Assembly: GCF_004342605.1 (NCBI RefSeq)
Contig: NZ_SLZL01000005.1
Location: 186,001-250,000, forward strand
Direction of reading: 5' to 3'
DNA from: Caulobacter sp. BK020
GTDB lineage: Bacteria > Pseudomonadota > Alphaproteobacteria > Caulobacterales > Caulobacteraceae
DNA: 64,000 bases
Under the pieces are notes generated by a model that saw only the letters and a list, made by a program, of their open reading frames with translations, was not told the DNA's origin and did not search any database. Of this stretch, positions 8,280 to 17,285 are shown piece after piece. A program made the position numbers and the translations under genes. Position 1 is the first letter of the stretch. Each line of letters begins with the position of its first letter.

Positions 8280-9251
8280 ATGATCCGCACCATCGAATTG
8301 GTCGCCCCCGGCGGCGTCGATCAACTCCAGTTGGCCAGCCGCCCGCTCGCGCCGCCCGCCGCCGGAGAGGTCCGCGTTCGCCACCACGCGATCGGCGTCA
8401 ACTTCATCGACATCTACTACCGGACCGGCCTCTATCCCGTGACCCTGCCAGGCGTGCTTGGGGTAGAGGGCGCGGGGGTGGTGGAAGCCGTCGGCGACGG
8501 TGTCGAGGATATCTCGGTCGGCGACCACATCGCCTATGCCGGCGCGCCGCTGGGCGGCTATGCCGAAGTCCGCAACCTGCCGGCCGAGCGCGCCATCAAC
8601 CTGCCGGCCGGGATCGACGCACGCTTGGCGGCGGGCGCCATGCTGCGCGGCCTGACGGTGCAGATGCTGCTGCGGGGCCCGCGTCCGCCCGCGCCCGGTT
8701 CGACCTTGCTGGTGCACGCCGCCGCCGGGGGACTGGGACAATTGCTGACCCGCTGGGCCACCCGGCTGGGGTTCTCGGTCATCGGCACGGCGAGTACTGA
8801 GGCCAAGGCCCAGGTCGCCCGCAAGGCCGGGGCCGTTCAGGTGATCGTCGGCCGCGACGCCGATTTCGTCGCCCAGACGATGGACCTGACCGACGGCCGG
8901 GGTGTCGATATCGCCTATGACGGCCTGGGCGGCGCCTATCTGCGCAGGACCTTCGACGCCGTCACGCCGTTCGGCATGGTGGTCAATGTCGGCCAGGCGG
9001 CCGGCGCCGTCCCGCCCGTGCTGGTCACGGACCTAAGCAAGCGCGGCCTGGCCCTGTGGCGGCCCAGCGTCATGGCCTATGTCGCGGACGTTCCTCGGTA
9101 CCGGGCGGCGGCGGCAGACCTGCTGGACGCGCTCGGTCGCGGCGAACTGACGGTCGAGATCGGCGAGACCTACGCCCTGGAAGAGGCCGGAAAGGCCCAG
9201 GCCGACCTGGAAGCCGGGCGGACGACGGGGAGCTTGCTGCTGATTCCCTAG
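8280..9251 (+). CDS. qor: Zinc-independent NADPH:quinone oxidoreductase (MDR family)
   Basis: Medium-chain dehydrogenase/reductase of 323 residues, probably reducing quinones or enones with NADPH. The GroES-like N-terminal domain has HAIGVNFIDIYYRTGLYP, the hallmark of QorA proteins, and lacks the catalytic zinc cysteines. The Rossmann motif is AAAGGLGQLL (about residues 143-152). A strong Shine-Dalgarno (AAGGAGAG) precedes the ATG at 8280. It is divergent from the LysR gene and so probably under its control. The stop overlaps the stop of the following reverse-strand oxidoreductase (CTAG at 9248-9251). Confidence 0.9.
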   Translation: MIRTIELVAPGGVDQLQLASRPLAPPAAGEVRVRHHAIGVNFIDIYYRTGLYPVTLPGVLGVEGAGVVEAVGDGVEDISVGDHIAYAGAPLGGYAEVRNLPAERAINLPAGIDARLAAGAMLRGLTVQMLLRGPRPPAPGSTLLVHAAAGGLGQLLTRWATRLGFSVIGTASTEAKAQVARKAGAVQVIVGRDADFVAQTMDLTDGRGVDIAYDGLGGAYLRRTFDAVTPFGMVVNVGQAAGAVPPVLVTDLSKRGLALWRPSVMAYVADVPRYRAAAADLLDALGRGELTVEIGETYALEEAGKAQADLEAGRTTGSLLLIP

Positions 9252-10183
9252 CCCCCGGCCGCCTGCTCCACCGCCAGGCCCAGATCGAGCGCGCGCGCCG
9301 CCTCCTCGCCGGTCACCACCGGTCGCGGTGCCTCGCCGCGCACGGCCTTCAGGAAGCCGGCGACGCTTTGGCCCAGGGGGTCCTTGCCGGCCGGCGTCTC
9401 GGTGAAATTCTCGATCAGCGGGAACGGGGTGGTGTTGCGGAAGGTGCGCGCGAGAAAGTCGATCTCGACCTCGCCGGAGGGGTAGACGACCTTCATGGTC
9501 CGTTCGCGGGCCTCGGCCACGCGGGAGCTGTCGAACACGGCGGTGAAGCCGTTGTCGAAGGTGGCCTCGGCCTTGACCCAATCTAGTGAAGGATTGGCCA
9601 AGGAGGTCGAGCGGGTGATCGCCCCCTCGCCTTCCACCGTGACGGGCTCGCCGTCGCACAACGCCAGGGCCAGATCGATGTCGTGGATCATCAGGTCCAG
9701 CACCACCGAGACGTCGAGGTTGCGGTCCGAGGGCGTGCCCCGACGCACTGCTTCCATGCGCAGCGGCTGCTCGGGAATGTCCAGCAGGCCCATGGCCTGG
9801 AACACCACGCGCTCCTGGTGGCCGCAGGCCAGGGGCAGGCCGGCCCTGGCGGCGGCGGCGACCAGGGCGTCGGCGTCGTCCGGCGTCACGGCCAGGGGCT
9901 TTTCGGAATAGACCGGCTTGCCCGCCCTCAGGGCGGTCAGGCCCGCCTTGGCGTGGTGCACGGCCGGGGTGGCGACGGTTACGACGTCGATGGCGGCCAG
10001 GAACGCGTCCATGTCGTCGAAGGCCTGGGCGCCCAGGGGCTCGGCCAGGGCCTGGGCCCGCGGCAGGTCGATGTCGAACACCGCCGTCAGGACGACGCCG
10101 TCCAGCTCGACATACTTCTTGGCGTGGTAGCCGCCGAACACACCGGCGCCGACGACGCCGGCCTTGAGAACATCCTGGGTCAT
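9248..10183 (-). CDS. Gfo/Idh/MocA-family oxidoreductase
   Basis: NAD(P)-dependent dehydrogenase of 311 residues, in a family acting on sugars, inositols and bile pigments. The N-terminal Rossmann motif is GVVGAGVFGGYHAKKY (residues 9-24) and the conserved Lys-containing EKP motif is VYSEKPLAV. The C-terminal substrate domain contains DLMIHDIDLALAL, with the conserved Asp/His pair. The substrate cannot be assigned. It is monocistronic. Upstream is a duplicated TetR-type operator shared with the divergent CurA-like reductase, so the two may be induced together. Confidence 0.88.
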   Translation of the reverse strand: MTQDVLKAGVVGAGVFGGYHAKKYVELDGVVLTAVFDIDLPRAQALAEPLGAQAFDDMDAFLAAIDVVTVATPAVHHAKAGLTALRAGKPVYSEKPLAVTPDDADALVAAAARAGLPLACGHQERVVFQAMGLLDIPEQPLRMEAVRRGTPSDRNLDVSVVLDLMIHDIDLALALCDGEPVTVEGEGAITRSTSLANPSLDWVKAEATFDNGFTAVFDSSRVAEARERTMKVVYPSGEVEIDFLARTFRNTTPFPLIENFTETPAGKDPLGQSVAGFLKAVRGEAPRPVVTGEEAARALDLGLAVEQAAGG

Positions 10184-10190
10184 GGGCGCT

Positions 10191-10262
10191 GTCTAAACCG
10201 TTCGCTTTCGTGCGGGAAGCACTGGAGGCTCGGCCAAGACCGGTCTAAACGTTCGTTTAAAC
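10191..10262. promoter_or_regulatory. Two TetR-type operator-like elements
   Basis: The sequence GTCTAAACCGTTCGCTTT (10191-10208) and the related GTCTAAACGTTCGTTTAAAC (10243-10262) lie 52 bp apart in the 115-bp divergent region. The second contains TAAACG-TT-CGTTTA, symmetric arms typical of TetR-family sites. No tetR gene is adjacent within the window. Confidence 0.5.
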
Positions 10263-10298
10263 AACGCGCCTCGATCACGGGGCATCGGAGGAACGACC

Positions 10299-11324
10299 AT
10301 GGTCACGTCGCGCGAAATCCGTCTGAAGAGCCGTCCTGTCGGCGTTCCGGCCCACGAGAACTTTGAGCTGGCCAGCGTCGAGGTCGCGCCGCCCGCCGAC
10401 GGCGAGATCCAGGTCCGGAACCTGTGGATGTCGGTCGATCCCTACATGCGCGGCCGGATGACCGACCGAAAAAGCTATGTGCCGCCGTTCGAGCTGGGCA
10501 AGGCCCTGCAGGGCGGGGCGATCGGCGAGGTCACGGCCTCGAACGACCCCGACTTCAAGCCTGGCGACATCGTCTCGACGATGTTCGGCTGGCGCGAGGT
10601 GTTCAACGTCTCGCCCAAGGCCCTGGCGGCCGGCGGCATGGGCGCGGTGACGAAGATCGACACCCACGGCCTGCCGCCCCAGACCTTCCTGGGCGTGGCC
10701 GGCATGCCGGGCCTGACGGCCTATGTCGGCCTGCTGCGGATCGCGGCGCTGAAGGACGGCGATGTGGTCTTCGTCTCGGCCGCCGCCGGGGCGGTCGGCC
10801 AGGTGGTCTGCCAGATCGCCAAGCTGAAGGGCCATACGGTGATCGGCTCGGCCGGCGGGCCCGAGAAGGCCGCCTTCCTCAAGAGCATCGGCGTCGACCA
10901 CGTCATCGACTACAAGGCCACGCCCGACGTCGTCGCCGAACTGGAAAAGGCCGCGCCCAAGGGGATCGACGTCTATTTCGAGAACGTCGGCGGCGTGCAC
11001 CTGGAGGCGGCCCTGAACTCGGCTCGCCCCTTCGCCCGCTTCGCCCTGTGCGGGATGATCTCGCAGTACAACGAGACCGGAAAGCTGACCGGCCCGCCCA
11101 ACATCATCCAGGCCGTGGGCAAGAGCCTTCGGCTGGAAGGCTTCATCGTCTCCAACCACTACGACCTGGCGCCGCAGTTCCTCAAGGACATGGCCGGCTG
11201 GATCGACGCGGGCCAGATCAAGTGGAACGAGACCGTGGAGGACGGCGTCGAGCGCGCCCCGGACGCCTTCATCAAGCTCTTCAAGGGCGAGAACCTGGGC
11301 AAGATGCTGGTGAAGCTGGGGTAG
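10299..11324 (+). CDS. NADPH-dependent 2-alkenal/curcumin reductase-like MDR protein
   Basis: A 341-residue zinc-free MDR protein of the leukotriene B4 12-hydroxydehydrogenase / CurA group, which reduces C=C bonds of enones and alkenals with NADPH. The diagnostic segment LWMSVDPYMRGRM (about residues 42-54) is present, followed by GMPGLTAYVGLLRIA and the nucleotide-binding AAAGAVGQVVCQIAKLKG. VYFENVGG near residue 227 is also typical. It has its own Shine-Dalgarno (GGAGGAACG) and a duplicated TetR-type palindrome upstream. It may act in detoxification of reactive carbonyls, as is common for TetR-controlled MDR proteins. The physiological substrate is unknown. Confidence 0.88.
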   Translation: MVTSREIRLKSRPVGVPAHENFELASVEVAPPADGEIQVRNLWMSVDPYMRGRMTDRKSYVPPFELGKALQGGAIGEVTASNDPDFKPGDIVSTMFGWREVFNVSPKALAAGGMGAVTKIDTHGLPPQTFLGVAGMPGLTAYVGLLRIAALKDGDVVFVSAAAGAVGQVVCQIAKLKGHTVIGSAGGPEKAAFLKSIGVDHVIDYKATPDVVAELEKAAPKGIDVYFENVGGVHLEAALNSARPFARFALCGMISQYNETGKLTGPPNIIQAVGKSLRLEGFIVSNHYDLAPQFLKDMAGWIDAGQIKWNETVEDGVERAPDAFIKLFKGENLGKMLVKLG

Positions 11325-11347
11325 CAGGCCTCGATCAGGGTCAAATT

Positions 11348-11470
11348 CACTTGCCCCCACCTGACCGCTTCGCGGTCTGTCCGCCCCCGGCAGGGGGCGG
11401 AGGCTCGTGCTTCAGGCTCTTCCCCCCTCTGGGGGAAGACGGCCGCATAGCAGCCCGTAGGGGGCAAGTG
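11348..11470. repeat. Intergenic palindromic element with three internal hairpins
   Basis: Outer arms CACTTGCCCC (11348-11357) and GGGGCAAGTG (11461-11470) are perfect inverted copies. Inside lie three hairpins: ACCGC/GCGGT (11364-11376), CCGCCCCC/GGGGGCGG (11381-11400) and CTTCCCCC/GGGGGAAG (11419-11438). This looks like a REP/MITE-like intergenic repeat of the kind found in Caulobacter genomes. The rest of the 395-bp gap to clpS holds no gene that I can see and probably includes the clpS promoter. Confidence 0.6.
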
Positions 11471-11719
11471 TTCGCCGCACGAACCTCCACTGAGTCGCTG
11501 GCCCCGCCCCTTGCGCGCCGCGAAAACGCCCCCATCTGCGCTCCTCACCCCAGGCAACCAACCTGTCCCCATCGCCGCTATCCCAAGCGGTAAGCCACTT
11601 TGCGCGGCGCCCCTGTGTTAAAGCGGCGCAGCGGCGCGACAACCTCTTCCAATGCTGTCGCGTTTCCATATCTAATCCTAGTAAGGCGGGTTGTTCGGCC
11701 CGCCGGGAGAAAGCGGTCA

Positions 11720-12049
11720 ATGGCCGAGCGAAAGCAAGGCGGACAAAACAGCGGCGCGGGCTCTTCGGTCATCACGGAAGTGAAACCGAAGACACAGAAG
11801 CCTTCGCTGTATCGCGTACTGATCTTGAATGACGACTATACTCCGATGGAGTTCGTCGTTTACGTACTTGAACGTTTCTTCAACAAGTCGCGCGAAGATG
11901 CGACCCGGATCATGCTGCACGTTCATCAGCATGGCGTCGGCGTTTGCGGCGTTTTCACCTACGAAGTTGCCGAGACCAAGGTCGCGCAAGTGATCGACTC
12001 GGCGCGCAGGCATCAGCACCCCCTGCAGTGCACCATGGAAAAGGATTGA
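11720..12049 (+). CDS. clpS: ClpS adaptor of the ClpAP protease
   Basis: N-degron adaptor that binds N-terminal bulky residues and hands substrates to ClpA. The 109-residue protein has a flexible N-terminus and then the folded core: [24 protein letters not shown], with the Asp pair of the NDD motif that contacts the substrate amino group, followed by [21 protein letters not shown]. The start at the ATG at 11720 has a GGGAGAAAG Shine-Dalgarno. It is followed by clpA 11 bp downstream, the standard clpSA operon. Confidence 0.96.
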   Translation: MAERKQGGQNSGAGSSVITEVKPKTQKPSLYRVLILNDDYTPMEFVVYVLERFFNKSREDATRIMLHVHQHGVGVCGVFTYEVAETKVAQVIDSARRHQHPLQCTMEKD

Positions 12050-12060
12050 GGAGCCTCCCC

Positions 12061-14382
12061 TTGCCCTCTTTTTCGCGCCCACTTGAAGAATCCCTGCATC
12101 GCGCCGTCGCTTACGCCAATCAGCGCAAGCACGAATACGCCACGCTCGAACATCTGCTGCTGTCGCTCACCGACGACGACGACGCGGCCGGCGTCATGCG
12201 CGCCTGCGATGTCGACCTCAACGCTCTGAAGAAGAGCCTCGTGAACTATCTCGACGTCGAACTGGCCTCGCTGGTCGTCGACGACGAGGACGACGCCAAG
12301 CCCACGGCGGGCTTCCAGCGCGTGATCCAGCGCGCGGTGATCCACGTGCAGTCCTCCGGCCGCGAGGAAGTGACCGGCGCCAACGTTCTGGTCGCCATCT
12401 TCTCGGAACGCGAGAGCCACGCCGCCTACTTCCTGCAAGAGCAGGACATGACCCGCTACGACGCGGTCAACTTCATCGCCCACGGCATCGCCAAGAAGGC
12501 CGGCGCCTCCGAGCCCAAGGCGGCCAAGGGCGCCACGGTCGAGGAAGACGTCGAGAAGCCCAACACCAAGACCGGCGGCGAGGCGCTCGAAGCCTATTGC
12601 GTCGACCTCAACGAAAAGGCCCGCCAGGGCAAGGTCGACCCGCTGATCGGCCGCGCGAACGAAGTGGAACGCGCGATCCAGATCCTGTGCCGCCGGACCA
12701 AGAACAATCCGCTGCTGGTCGGCGAACCCGGCGTCGGCAAGACCGCCATCGCCGAGGGCCTGGCCCGCAAGATCATCACCCACCAGGTCCCCGAAGTCCT
12801 GGCGGAGGCCACCATCTACTCGCTCGACATGGGCGCGCTGCTGGCCGGCACCCGCTATCGCGGCGACTTCGAGGAACGCGTCAAGCAGGTGGTCAAGGAA
12901 CTGGAGAACCACCCCAACGCGGTGCTGTTCATCGACGAGATCCATACCGTGATCGGCGCCGGCGCCACCTCGGGCGGGGCGATGGACGCCTCCAACCTGC
13001 TGAAGCCGGCCCTGGCCTCGGGCACCCTGCGGTGCATGGGCTCGACCACCTACAAGGAGTTCCGTCAGCACTTCGAGAAGGATCGGGCCCTGGTCCGCCG
13101 CTTCCAGAAGATCGACGTCAACGAGCCGACGGTGGAAGACACCATCAAGATCCTCAAGGGGCTGAAGAGCTACTACGAGGACTTCCACAAGCTGAAGTAC
13201 ACCAACGACGCCCTGAAGGTGGCGGTGGAGCTGTCGGCCAAGTACATCACCGACCGCAAGCTGCCCGACAAGGCGATCGACGTGATCGACGAGGCGGGCG
13301 CGGGCCAGATGCTGCTGCCGGAGGGCCGCCGCAAGAAGGTCCTGGGCGTCAAGGAGATCGAGGCCGTCGTGGCCAAGATCGCCCGCATCCCGCCCAAGTC
13401 GGTCTCCAAGTCCGACACCGAGTCCCTGCGCGAGCTGGAGGCGGACCTGAAGCGCGCCGTGTTCGGCCAGGACGAGGCGCTGCTGCAGCTGTCCTCGGCC
13501 ATGAAGCTGGCCCGGGCCGGCCTGCGCGATCCGGACAAGCCGATCGGCAGCTACCTGTTCAGCGGCCCGACCGGCGTCGGCAAGACCGAAGCCGCCAAGC
13601 AGCTGGCCTCGACGCTGGGGATCGAGATGATCCGCTTCGACATGTCGGAATACATGGAGCGCCACACCGTCAGCCGCCTGATCGGGGCCCCTCCCGGCTA
13701 TGTCGGCTACGACCAGGGCGGCCAGCTGACCGACGCCGTCGACCAGCACCCGCACGCCGTGGTGCTGCTGGACGAGATCGAGAAGGCGCACTCGGACGTC
13801 TACAACATCCTGCTCCAGGTCATGGACCACGGGGTGCTGACCGACAGCAACGGCAAGAAGGTCGATTTCAGGAACGTCATCCTGATCATGACCACCAACG
13901 CCGGGGCCTCGGACGCCCAGCGCCAGGCGATCGGCTTCGGGCGCGACAAGGTGCAGGGTGAGGAAGAGGCGGCGCTGAAGCGCCTGTTCACCCCGGAGTT
14001 CCGCAACCGCCTGGACGCCGTCGTGCAGTTCAAGCCGCTGACGCCGGAGATCATCCGTCAGGTCGTGCAGAAGTTCGTCATGCAGATGGAGGCTCAGCTG
14101 GCCGACCGGAACGTGACGGTCTCGCTGAGCGACGACGCGGCCGACTGGCTGGCCAAGAACGGCTTCGACGAGCTCTACGGCGCCCGCCCCCTGGCGCGGG
14201 TCATCCAGGAGCACATCAAGAAGCCGCTGGCCGACGACATCCTGTTCGGACGCCTGGTCCGCGGCGGCCACGTCAAGGTGGTGCTGGAGAACGGCAAGAT
14301 CGCCTTCGAGATCGAGTCCAATCCGGAAAAGCCCGGCAAGGCCGCCAAGGAAGACGAAGCCGAGCCAGCCCTCACCGAATAG
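12061..14382 (+). CDS. clpA: ATP-dependent Clp protease ATP-binding subunit ClpA
   Basis: AAA+ unfoldase of the ClpAP protease, 773 residues. The start is a TTG at 12061 (read as Met) preceded by a GAGGAG Shine-Dalgarno, giving [20 protein letters not shown], the normal ClpA N-terminus. Order: Clp N-domain (1-145), AAA-1 with Walker A GEPGVGKT (221-228) and Walker [13 protein letters not shown]-2 with Walker [14 protein letters not shown] (from 501) and Walker [12 protein letters not shown], then the Clp D2-small domain. There is no ClpB-type middle coiled coil. It forms a unit with clpS and ends at a good intrinsic terminator. Confidence 0.96.
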   Translation: MPSFSRPLEESLHRAVAYANQRKHEYATLEHLLLSLTDDDDAAGVMRACDVDLNALKKSLVNYLDVELASLVVDDEDDAKPTAGFQRVIQRAVIHVQSSGREEVTGANVLVAIFSERESHAAYFLQEQDMTRYDAVNFIAHGIAKKAGASEPKAAKGATVEEDVEKPNTKTGGEALEAYCVDLNEKARQGKVDPLIGRANEVERAIQILCRRTKNNPLLVGEPGVGKTAIAEGLARKIITHQVPEVLAEATIYSLDMGALLAGTRYRGDFEERVKQVVKELENHPNAVLFIDEIHTVIGAGATSGGAMDASNLLKPALASGTLRCMGSTTYKEFRQHFEKDRALVRRFQKIDVNEPTVEDTIKILKGLKSYYEDFHKLKYTNDALKVAVELSAKYITDRKLPDKAIDVIDEAGAGQMLLPEGRRKKVLGVKEIEAVVAKIARIPPKSVSKSDTESLRELEADLKRAVFGQDEALLQLSSAMKLARAGLRDPDKPIGSYLFSGPTGVGKTEAAKQLASTLGIEMIRFDMSEYMERHTVSRLIGAPPGYVGYDQGGQLTDAVDQHPHAVVLLDEIEKAHSDVYNILLQVMDHGVLTDSNGKKVDFRNVILIMTTNAGASDAQRQAIGFGRDKVQGEEEAALKRLFTPEFRNRLDAVVQFKPLTPEIIRQVVQKFVMQMEAQLADRNVTVSLSDDAADWLAKNGFDELYGARPLARVIQEHIKKPLADDILFGRLVRGGHVKVVLENGKIAFEIESNPEKPGKAAKEDEAEPALTE

Positions 14383-14395
14383 GTCAAAAACAGCG

Positions 14396-14426
14396 AGAGG
14401 CCCGGAGCGATCCGGGCCTCTTTGCT
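14396..14426 (+). terminator. Intrinsic terminator of clpSA
   Basis: Stem AGAGGCCCGGA / TCCGGGCCTCT with a GCGA tetraloop, 13 bp after the clpA stop, followed by TTGCTATT. The A-rich left flank (TCAAAAACA) makes it weaker in the opposite direction. Confidence 0.85.
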
Positions 14427-14485
14427 ATTGAGGCGCTCACGACATACGACTGGACAAAACGAGAACACACGATTAGGTTGATCCC

Positions 14486-14920
14486 ATGTCCATCGCCTTC
14501 GACACACTCGGCGCAACGAAACGCCTCCGCGACGCGGGACTGGAAGAGCGCGCCGCGGAAGCGATCGTGGAACTGGTGCAGTCGTCGGCGCAGTTTCCGG
14601 ACATCAGCGGTCTGGCCACCAAGGCTGACATGGCGACAAAGGCTGACCTCGCCAACATGGCGACCAAGGCGGAAACGGCGACAAAGGCCGATCTCGCCAA
14701 CATGGCGACCAAAGCTGAAACGGCGACCAAGGCGGATCTCGCCGACCTGGCCCACGCGACCAGGATGGATATCCAGGCCCTCAAGGCGGACCTGGCCATC
14801 ACCAAGCACCAGATCCTGGCCGAACTGAACGACAAGCTCCGCTTTCAGGGCTTGGCCCTGATGGGCGGCATGACGGCGATCGTCGGCCTGGCGACGGCGG
14901 TCATCAAGCTGGGCGGCTAG
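14486..14920 (+). CDS. Coiled-coil repeat protein with C-terminal membrane helix (DUF1640-like)
   Basis: A 144-residue protein. An N-terminal helical segment (SIAFDTLGATKRLRDAGLEERAAEAIVELV) leads to an Ala/Thr/Lys repeat region (about 45-95) made of ATKADL-type units, including two exact-phase 15-residue copies of MATKAETATKADLAN. Then comes a helix, TRMDIQALKADLAITKHQILAELNDKL, and a terminal hydrophobic helix (GLALMGGMTAIVGLATAVIKL). The architecture, an opening helix followed by a coiled coil and a C-terminal anchor, resembles DUF1640 proteins. Function is unknown. It resembles in plan the hendecad protein at 1048, although the repeat unit differs. Confidence 0.65.
   Translation: MSIAFDTLGATKRLRDAGLEERAAEAIVELVQSSAQFPDISGLATKADMATKADLANMATKAETATKADLANMATKAETATKADLADLAHATRMDIQALKADLAITKHQILAELNDKLRFQGLALMGGMTAIVGLATAVIKLGG
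14657..14746 (+). repeat. 45-bp in-frame tandem duplication
   Basis: Two adjacent 45-bp units (14657-14701 and 14702-14746) encode nearly identical 15-residue segments within the coiled-coil gene. Shorter related ATKAD units precede them. Confidence 0.8.
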
Positions 14921-14921
14921 A

Positions 14922-15016
14922 GCATCGCGCGGAAAGTGGAGGCCGGTTTTCCGCAAAAGCGATGCGAGACCAAAAACCTAGGGCAAATCGCGCGATTCCT
15001 ATATCGCGCGATTTGC
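14922..15016. repeat. Alphaproteobacterial intergenic palindromic repeat plus hairpin
   Basis: The first part (14922-14965) is an interrupted inverted repeat with outer arms GCATCGC/GCGATGC and inner arms CGGAAA/TTTTCCG, a familiar intergenic repeat in alphaproteobacteria. The second part is GCAAATCGCGCGAT (14983-14996) facing ATCGCGCGATTTGC (15003-15016), a perfect 14-bp hairpin. Between convergent genes it may also stop transcription. Confidence 0.75.
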
Positions 15017-15037
15017 TCTAGCCGGCGGCGAGGCCGT

Positions 15038-15469
15038 TCAGAGCGCCGCCGCGATCTTCTCCGCCAGCGCCTTCAGATCCTCGACATCGGCCATGCCTTC
15101 ACCGTGCCGCCCCAGCGCCTCGCCCTCGTAACGGGGGATGATGTGGAAATGCAGGTGGAAGATCGTCTGGCCGGCGGGCGCGCCGTTGAACTGGGTCACC
15201 ACGACGCCGTCGGGCTTCAGGGCCGTGGTCACGGCCTGGGCCACCTTTTGCACCGCCCCGATCAGCCGGCCCAGGGTCTTGGTCTCGGCCTCCAGCAGGT
15301 TGCGGGCCTGGCTGGTCTTGGAGATCACCAGCAGGTGGCCGCGCGACTGCGGGAAGACGTCCATGAAGGCCAGCACCTGGTCGTCCTCGAACACCTTCAC
15401 GGCCGGGATCTCGCCGCGGATGATCTTGGCGAAGATGTTGTCGGCGTCGTAGCTTCCGTGAAGGCTCAT
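15038..15469 (-). CDS. HIT-family nucleotide hydrolase/transferase
   Basis: HIT protein of 143 residues, probably hydrolysing purine nucleoside phosphoramidates or dinucleoside polyphosphates. The start at the ATG at 15469 gives SLHGSYDADNIFAKIIRGEIPAVKVFEDD, the usual opening. The catalytic histidine triad is in QTIFHLHFHIIPRYEG near residue 105. The middle signature FPQSRGHLLVISK is typical. The Shine-Dalgarno GGAGACG precedes the start. It is divergent from the DUF4287 gene, with about 40 bp between starts. Confidence 0.92.
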   Translation of the reverse strand: MSLHGSYDADNIFAKIIRGEIPAVKVFEDDQVLAFMDVFPQSRGHLLVISKTSQARNLLEAETKTLGRLIGAVQKVAQAVTTALKPDGVVVTQFNGAPAGQTIFHLHFHIIPRYEGEALGRHGEGMADVEDLKALAEKIAAAL

Positions 15470-15511
15470 GATCGTCTCCTGTCTCGCGGACGGTCCTAGC
15501 AAACCGGAAAG

Positions 15512-16111
15512 ATGCAAGCCATGGGAAGCGACAAGGCCGCAGGGCTCGGCCACCTGACCGAACGCCAGAGAAAATGGTTCGCCTCGGTGCGCGAGGGGCT
15601 GGCGCGGGACACCGGCAAGAGCCTGGAAGACTGGGTGGCGATCGCCAGGACCTGCCCCGAGACCAGGCCCCGCGCCCAGCTCGGCTGGCTCAAGGAGCAT
15701 CACGGCCTGGGCCAGAACCGGGCCAGCTATGTCCTGTCCGTCGCCTTCCCGTCCGAGCGGGCCTGGGACAATCCCGACGAGACTCGCGCCGCCCTCTGGA
15801 CCGATCCGGCCTCGCTGGCCATCCTGCAGGCGCTGGAGACGGCGGTGGCGGGCCTTGACGGCCTAGTCACCGGCCAACGCAAGGGTTTCACCGCCTGGTC
15901 GCGCGAGTTCCAGTTCGCGGCCGCCAAGCCGGTCAAGGGCGGGACGGCGGTGCTGGGCCTGGCCGTCGCGCCCGACGCCTCCCCTCGCCTGCGCGAACCC
16001 AAGAACGAAAGCTGGTCGGAGCGCCTGAAGGCCAAGCTGCCCCTGGCCTCGCCCGCCGAGGTGGACGACGAGGTCCGCGCGTTGCTGAAGGCGTCCTGGG
16101 AACGGTCGTGA
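15512..16111 (+). CDS. DUF4287/DUF5655-type protein
   Basis: A 199-residue protein of unknown function. The N-terminal half (about residues 15-75) fits DUF4287: a helix with KSLEDWVAIARTCPE followed by GWLKEHHGLGQNRASYVL. The second half (about 80-197) has SLAILQALETAVAGL and ends WSERLKAKLPLASPAEVDDEVRALLKASWERS, as in the DUF5655 domain that often follows DUF4287. I see no signal peptide or membrane segment, so it is cytoplasmic. The start could also be the in-frame ATG at 15521. Short spacing to the divergent HIT gene suggests a shared control region. Confidence 0.78.
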   Translation: MQAMGSDKAAGLGHLTERQRKWFASVREGLARDTGKSLEDWVAIARTCPETRPRAQLGWLKEHHGLGQNRASYVLSVAFPSERAWDNPDETRAALWTDPASLAILQALETAVAGLDGLVTGQRKGFTAWSREFQFAAAKPVKGGTAVLGLAVAPDASPRLREPKNESWSERLKAKLPLASPAEVDDEVRALLKASWERS

Positions 16112-16124
16112 GACGCCGCGCGCC

Positions 16125-17285
16125 TCACCCGTCGCGGCGGAACGGCGAGAACTCCTCGGTCAGAACCGCCATCTCGGCGTCCACCGCTTCGCGTTCGCGC
16201 TCCAGGTAGCGGGCCACCGGCTCCCGCAGGGCCGGATCGGCGATCCAGTGAGCTGAATAGACGGGGCTGGGCAGATAGCCGCGGGCAATCTTGTGCTGCC
16301 CCTGGGCGCCAGCCTCGACGCGCGGCAGGCCCAGGCGGATGCCGTGCTCGATGGCCTGGTAGTAGCAGAGTTCGAAATGCAGGAACGGCACGTCCTCGGT
16401 GCAGCCCCAATGGCGGCCGTACAGGCAGTCGTCGCCGATCAGGTTCAGGGCCCCGGCGATCCAGGGGCCGCCCGGCCGGCGGGCCAGGATCAGCAGCACC
16501 TTGTCGGCCATCCGCTGGCCCAGCAGCGAATAGAAGGCCCGGTTCAGATAGGGCCGCCCCCATTTGCGGCCGCCGGTATCCATGTAGAAGCCGAAGAAGG
16601 CGTCCCAGTGCGCCTCGGTCAACGCGTCGCCGGTGAGGGCGACGATTTCCAGCCCGGCCTGGGCGTCGCGGCGCTCACGGCGGATGGTCTTGCGGCGGCT
16701 GGACGACAGCGAGGCCAGGAAATCCTCGAAGCTCGCATAGCCCCGGTTGAACCAGTGATACTGCTGGTCCTGGCGGCGCAGCATGCCCCGCTGGCCCATC
16801 CAGGCCCACTCGCCGGGCGTCGGGAAGGTCACGTGCAGCGACGAGGCGTTCAGCCGCTCGCAAAGTGTCAGCGCCCCGCCCAGCAGGGCCGAGCGCCCCT
16901 CATCGACGTCGATGTCCGGCCGCACGATCAGTCGCGGCCCGGTCACCGGCGAGAACGGCGCCGAACATTGGAGCTTGGGATAGTAGCGCCCGCCGGCCCG
17001 CTCGTAGGCGTCGGCCCAGCTGTGGTCGAAGACATATTCGCCCTGGCTGTGGGACTTCAGGTACAGCGGCATGACCGCCGCCACCCGGCCGGCCTCGTCC
17101 TCGACCGACAGGTGGTGGGGGGCCCAGCCGGTGCGCTCGACGGCGCAGCCGCTCTCCTCCAGGGCGTTCAGGAAGTCGAAGCTGATGAACGGATCGCCAT
17201 GCGGGGCGGCGCAGGCGTCCCAGGCGTCGCGGCCGATCTCGGCGATGCGCCGATGGATGCGCACCTCCGCCTTGACGGCTGTCAC
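16125..17285 (-). CDS. FemAB-like / peptidoglycan-biosynthesis GNAT-fold protein (PF04339)
   Basis: A 386-residue protein with the double GNAT-like fold of the DUF482 / FemAB-related family. Recognisable pieces are HGDPFISFDFLNALEESG near the N-terminus, the basic SSSRRKTIRRERRDA, and FFGFYMDTGGRKWGRPYLNRAFYSLL. The C-terminal part contains HFELCYYQAIEHGIRLGLPRVEAGAQGQHKIARGY, which is highly characteristic. The biochemical activity of this family is not established. The start is a GTG at 17285 overlapping the upstream TGA (GTGA), so it is translationally coupled to the phosphodiesterase gene as the last gene of a three-gene operon. Confidence 0.85.
   Translation of the reverse strand: MTAVKAEVRIHRRIAEIGRDAWDACAAPHGDPFISFDFLNALEESGCAVERTGWAPHHLSVEDEAGRVAAVMPLYLKSHSQGEYVFDHSWADAYERAGGRYYPKLQCSAPFSPVTGPRLIVRPDIDVDEGRSALLGGALTLCERLNASSLHVTFPTPGEWAWMGQRGMLRRQDQQYHWFNRGYASFEDFLASLSSSRRKTIRRERRDAQAGLEIVALTGDALTEAHWDAFFGFYMDTGGRKWGRPYLNRAFYSLLGQRMADKVLLILARRPGGPWIAGALNLIGDDCLYGRHWGCTEDVPFLHFELCYYQAIEHGIRLGLPRVEAGAQGQHKIARGYLPSPVYSAHWIADPALREPVARYLEREREAVDAEMAVLTEEFSPFRRDG

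Noticed and set aside
12013..14271. Long open frame of 752 codons antisense to clpA
   Set aside because: Shadow of a high-GC gene: His/Asp/Gln/Val/Leu-rich low-similarity translation, no start signal, and clpA is certain.
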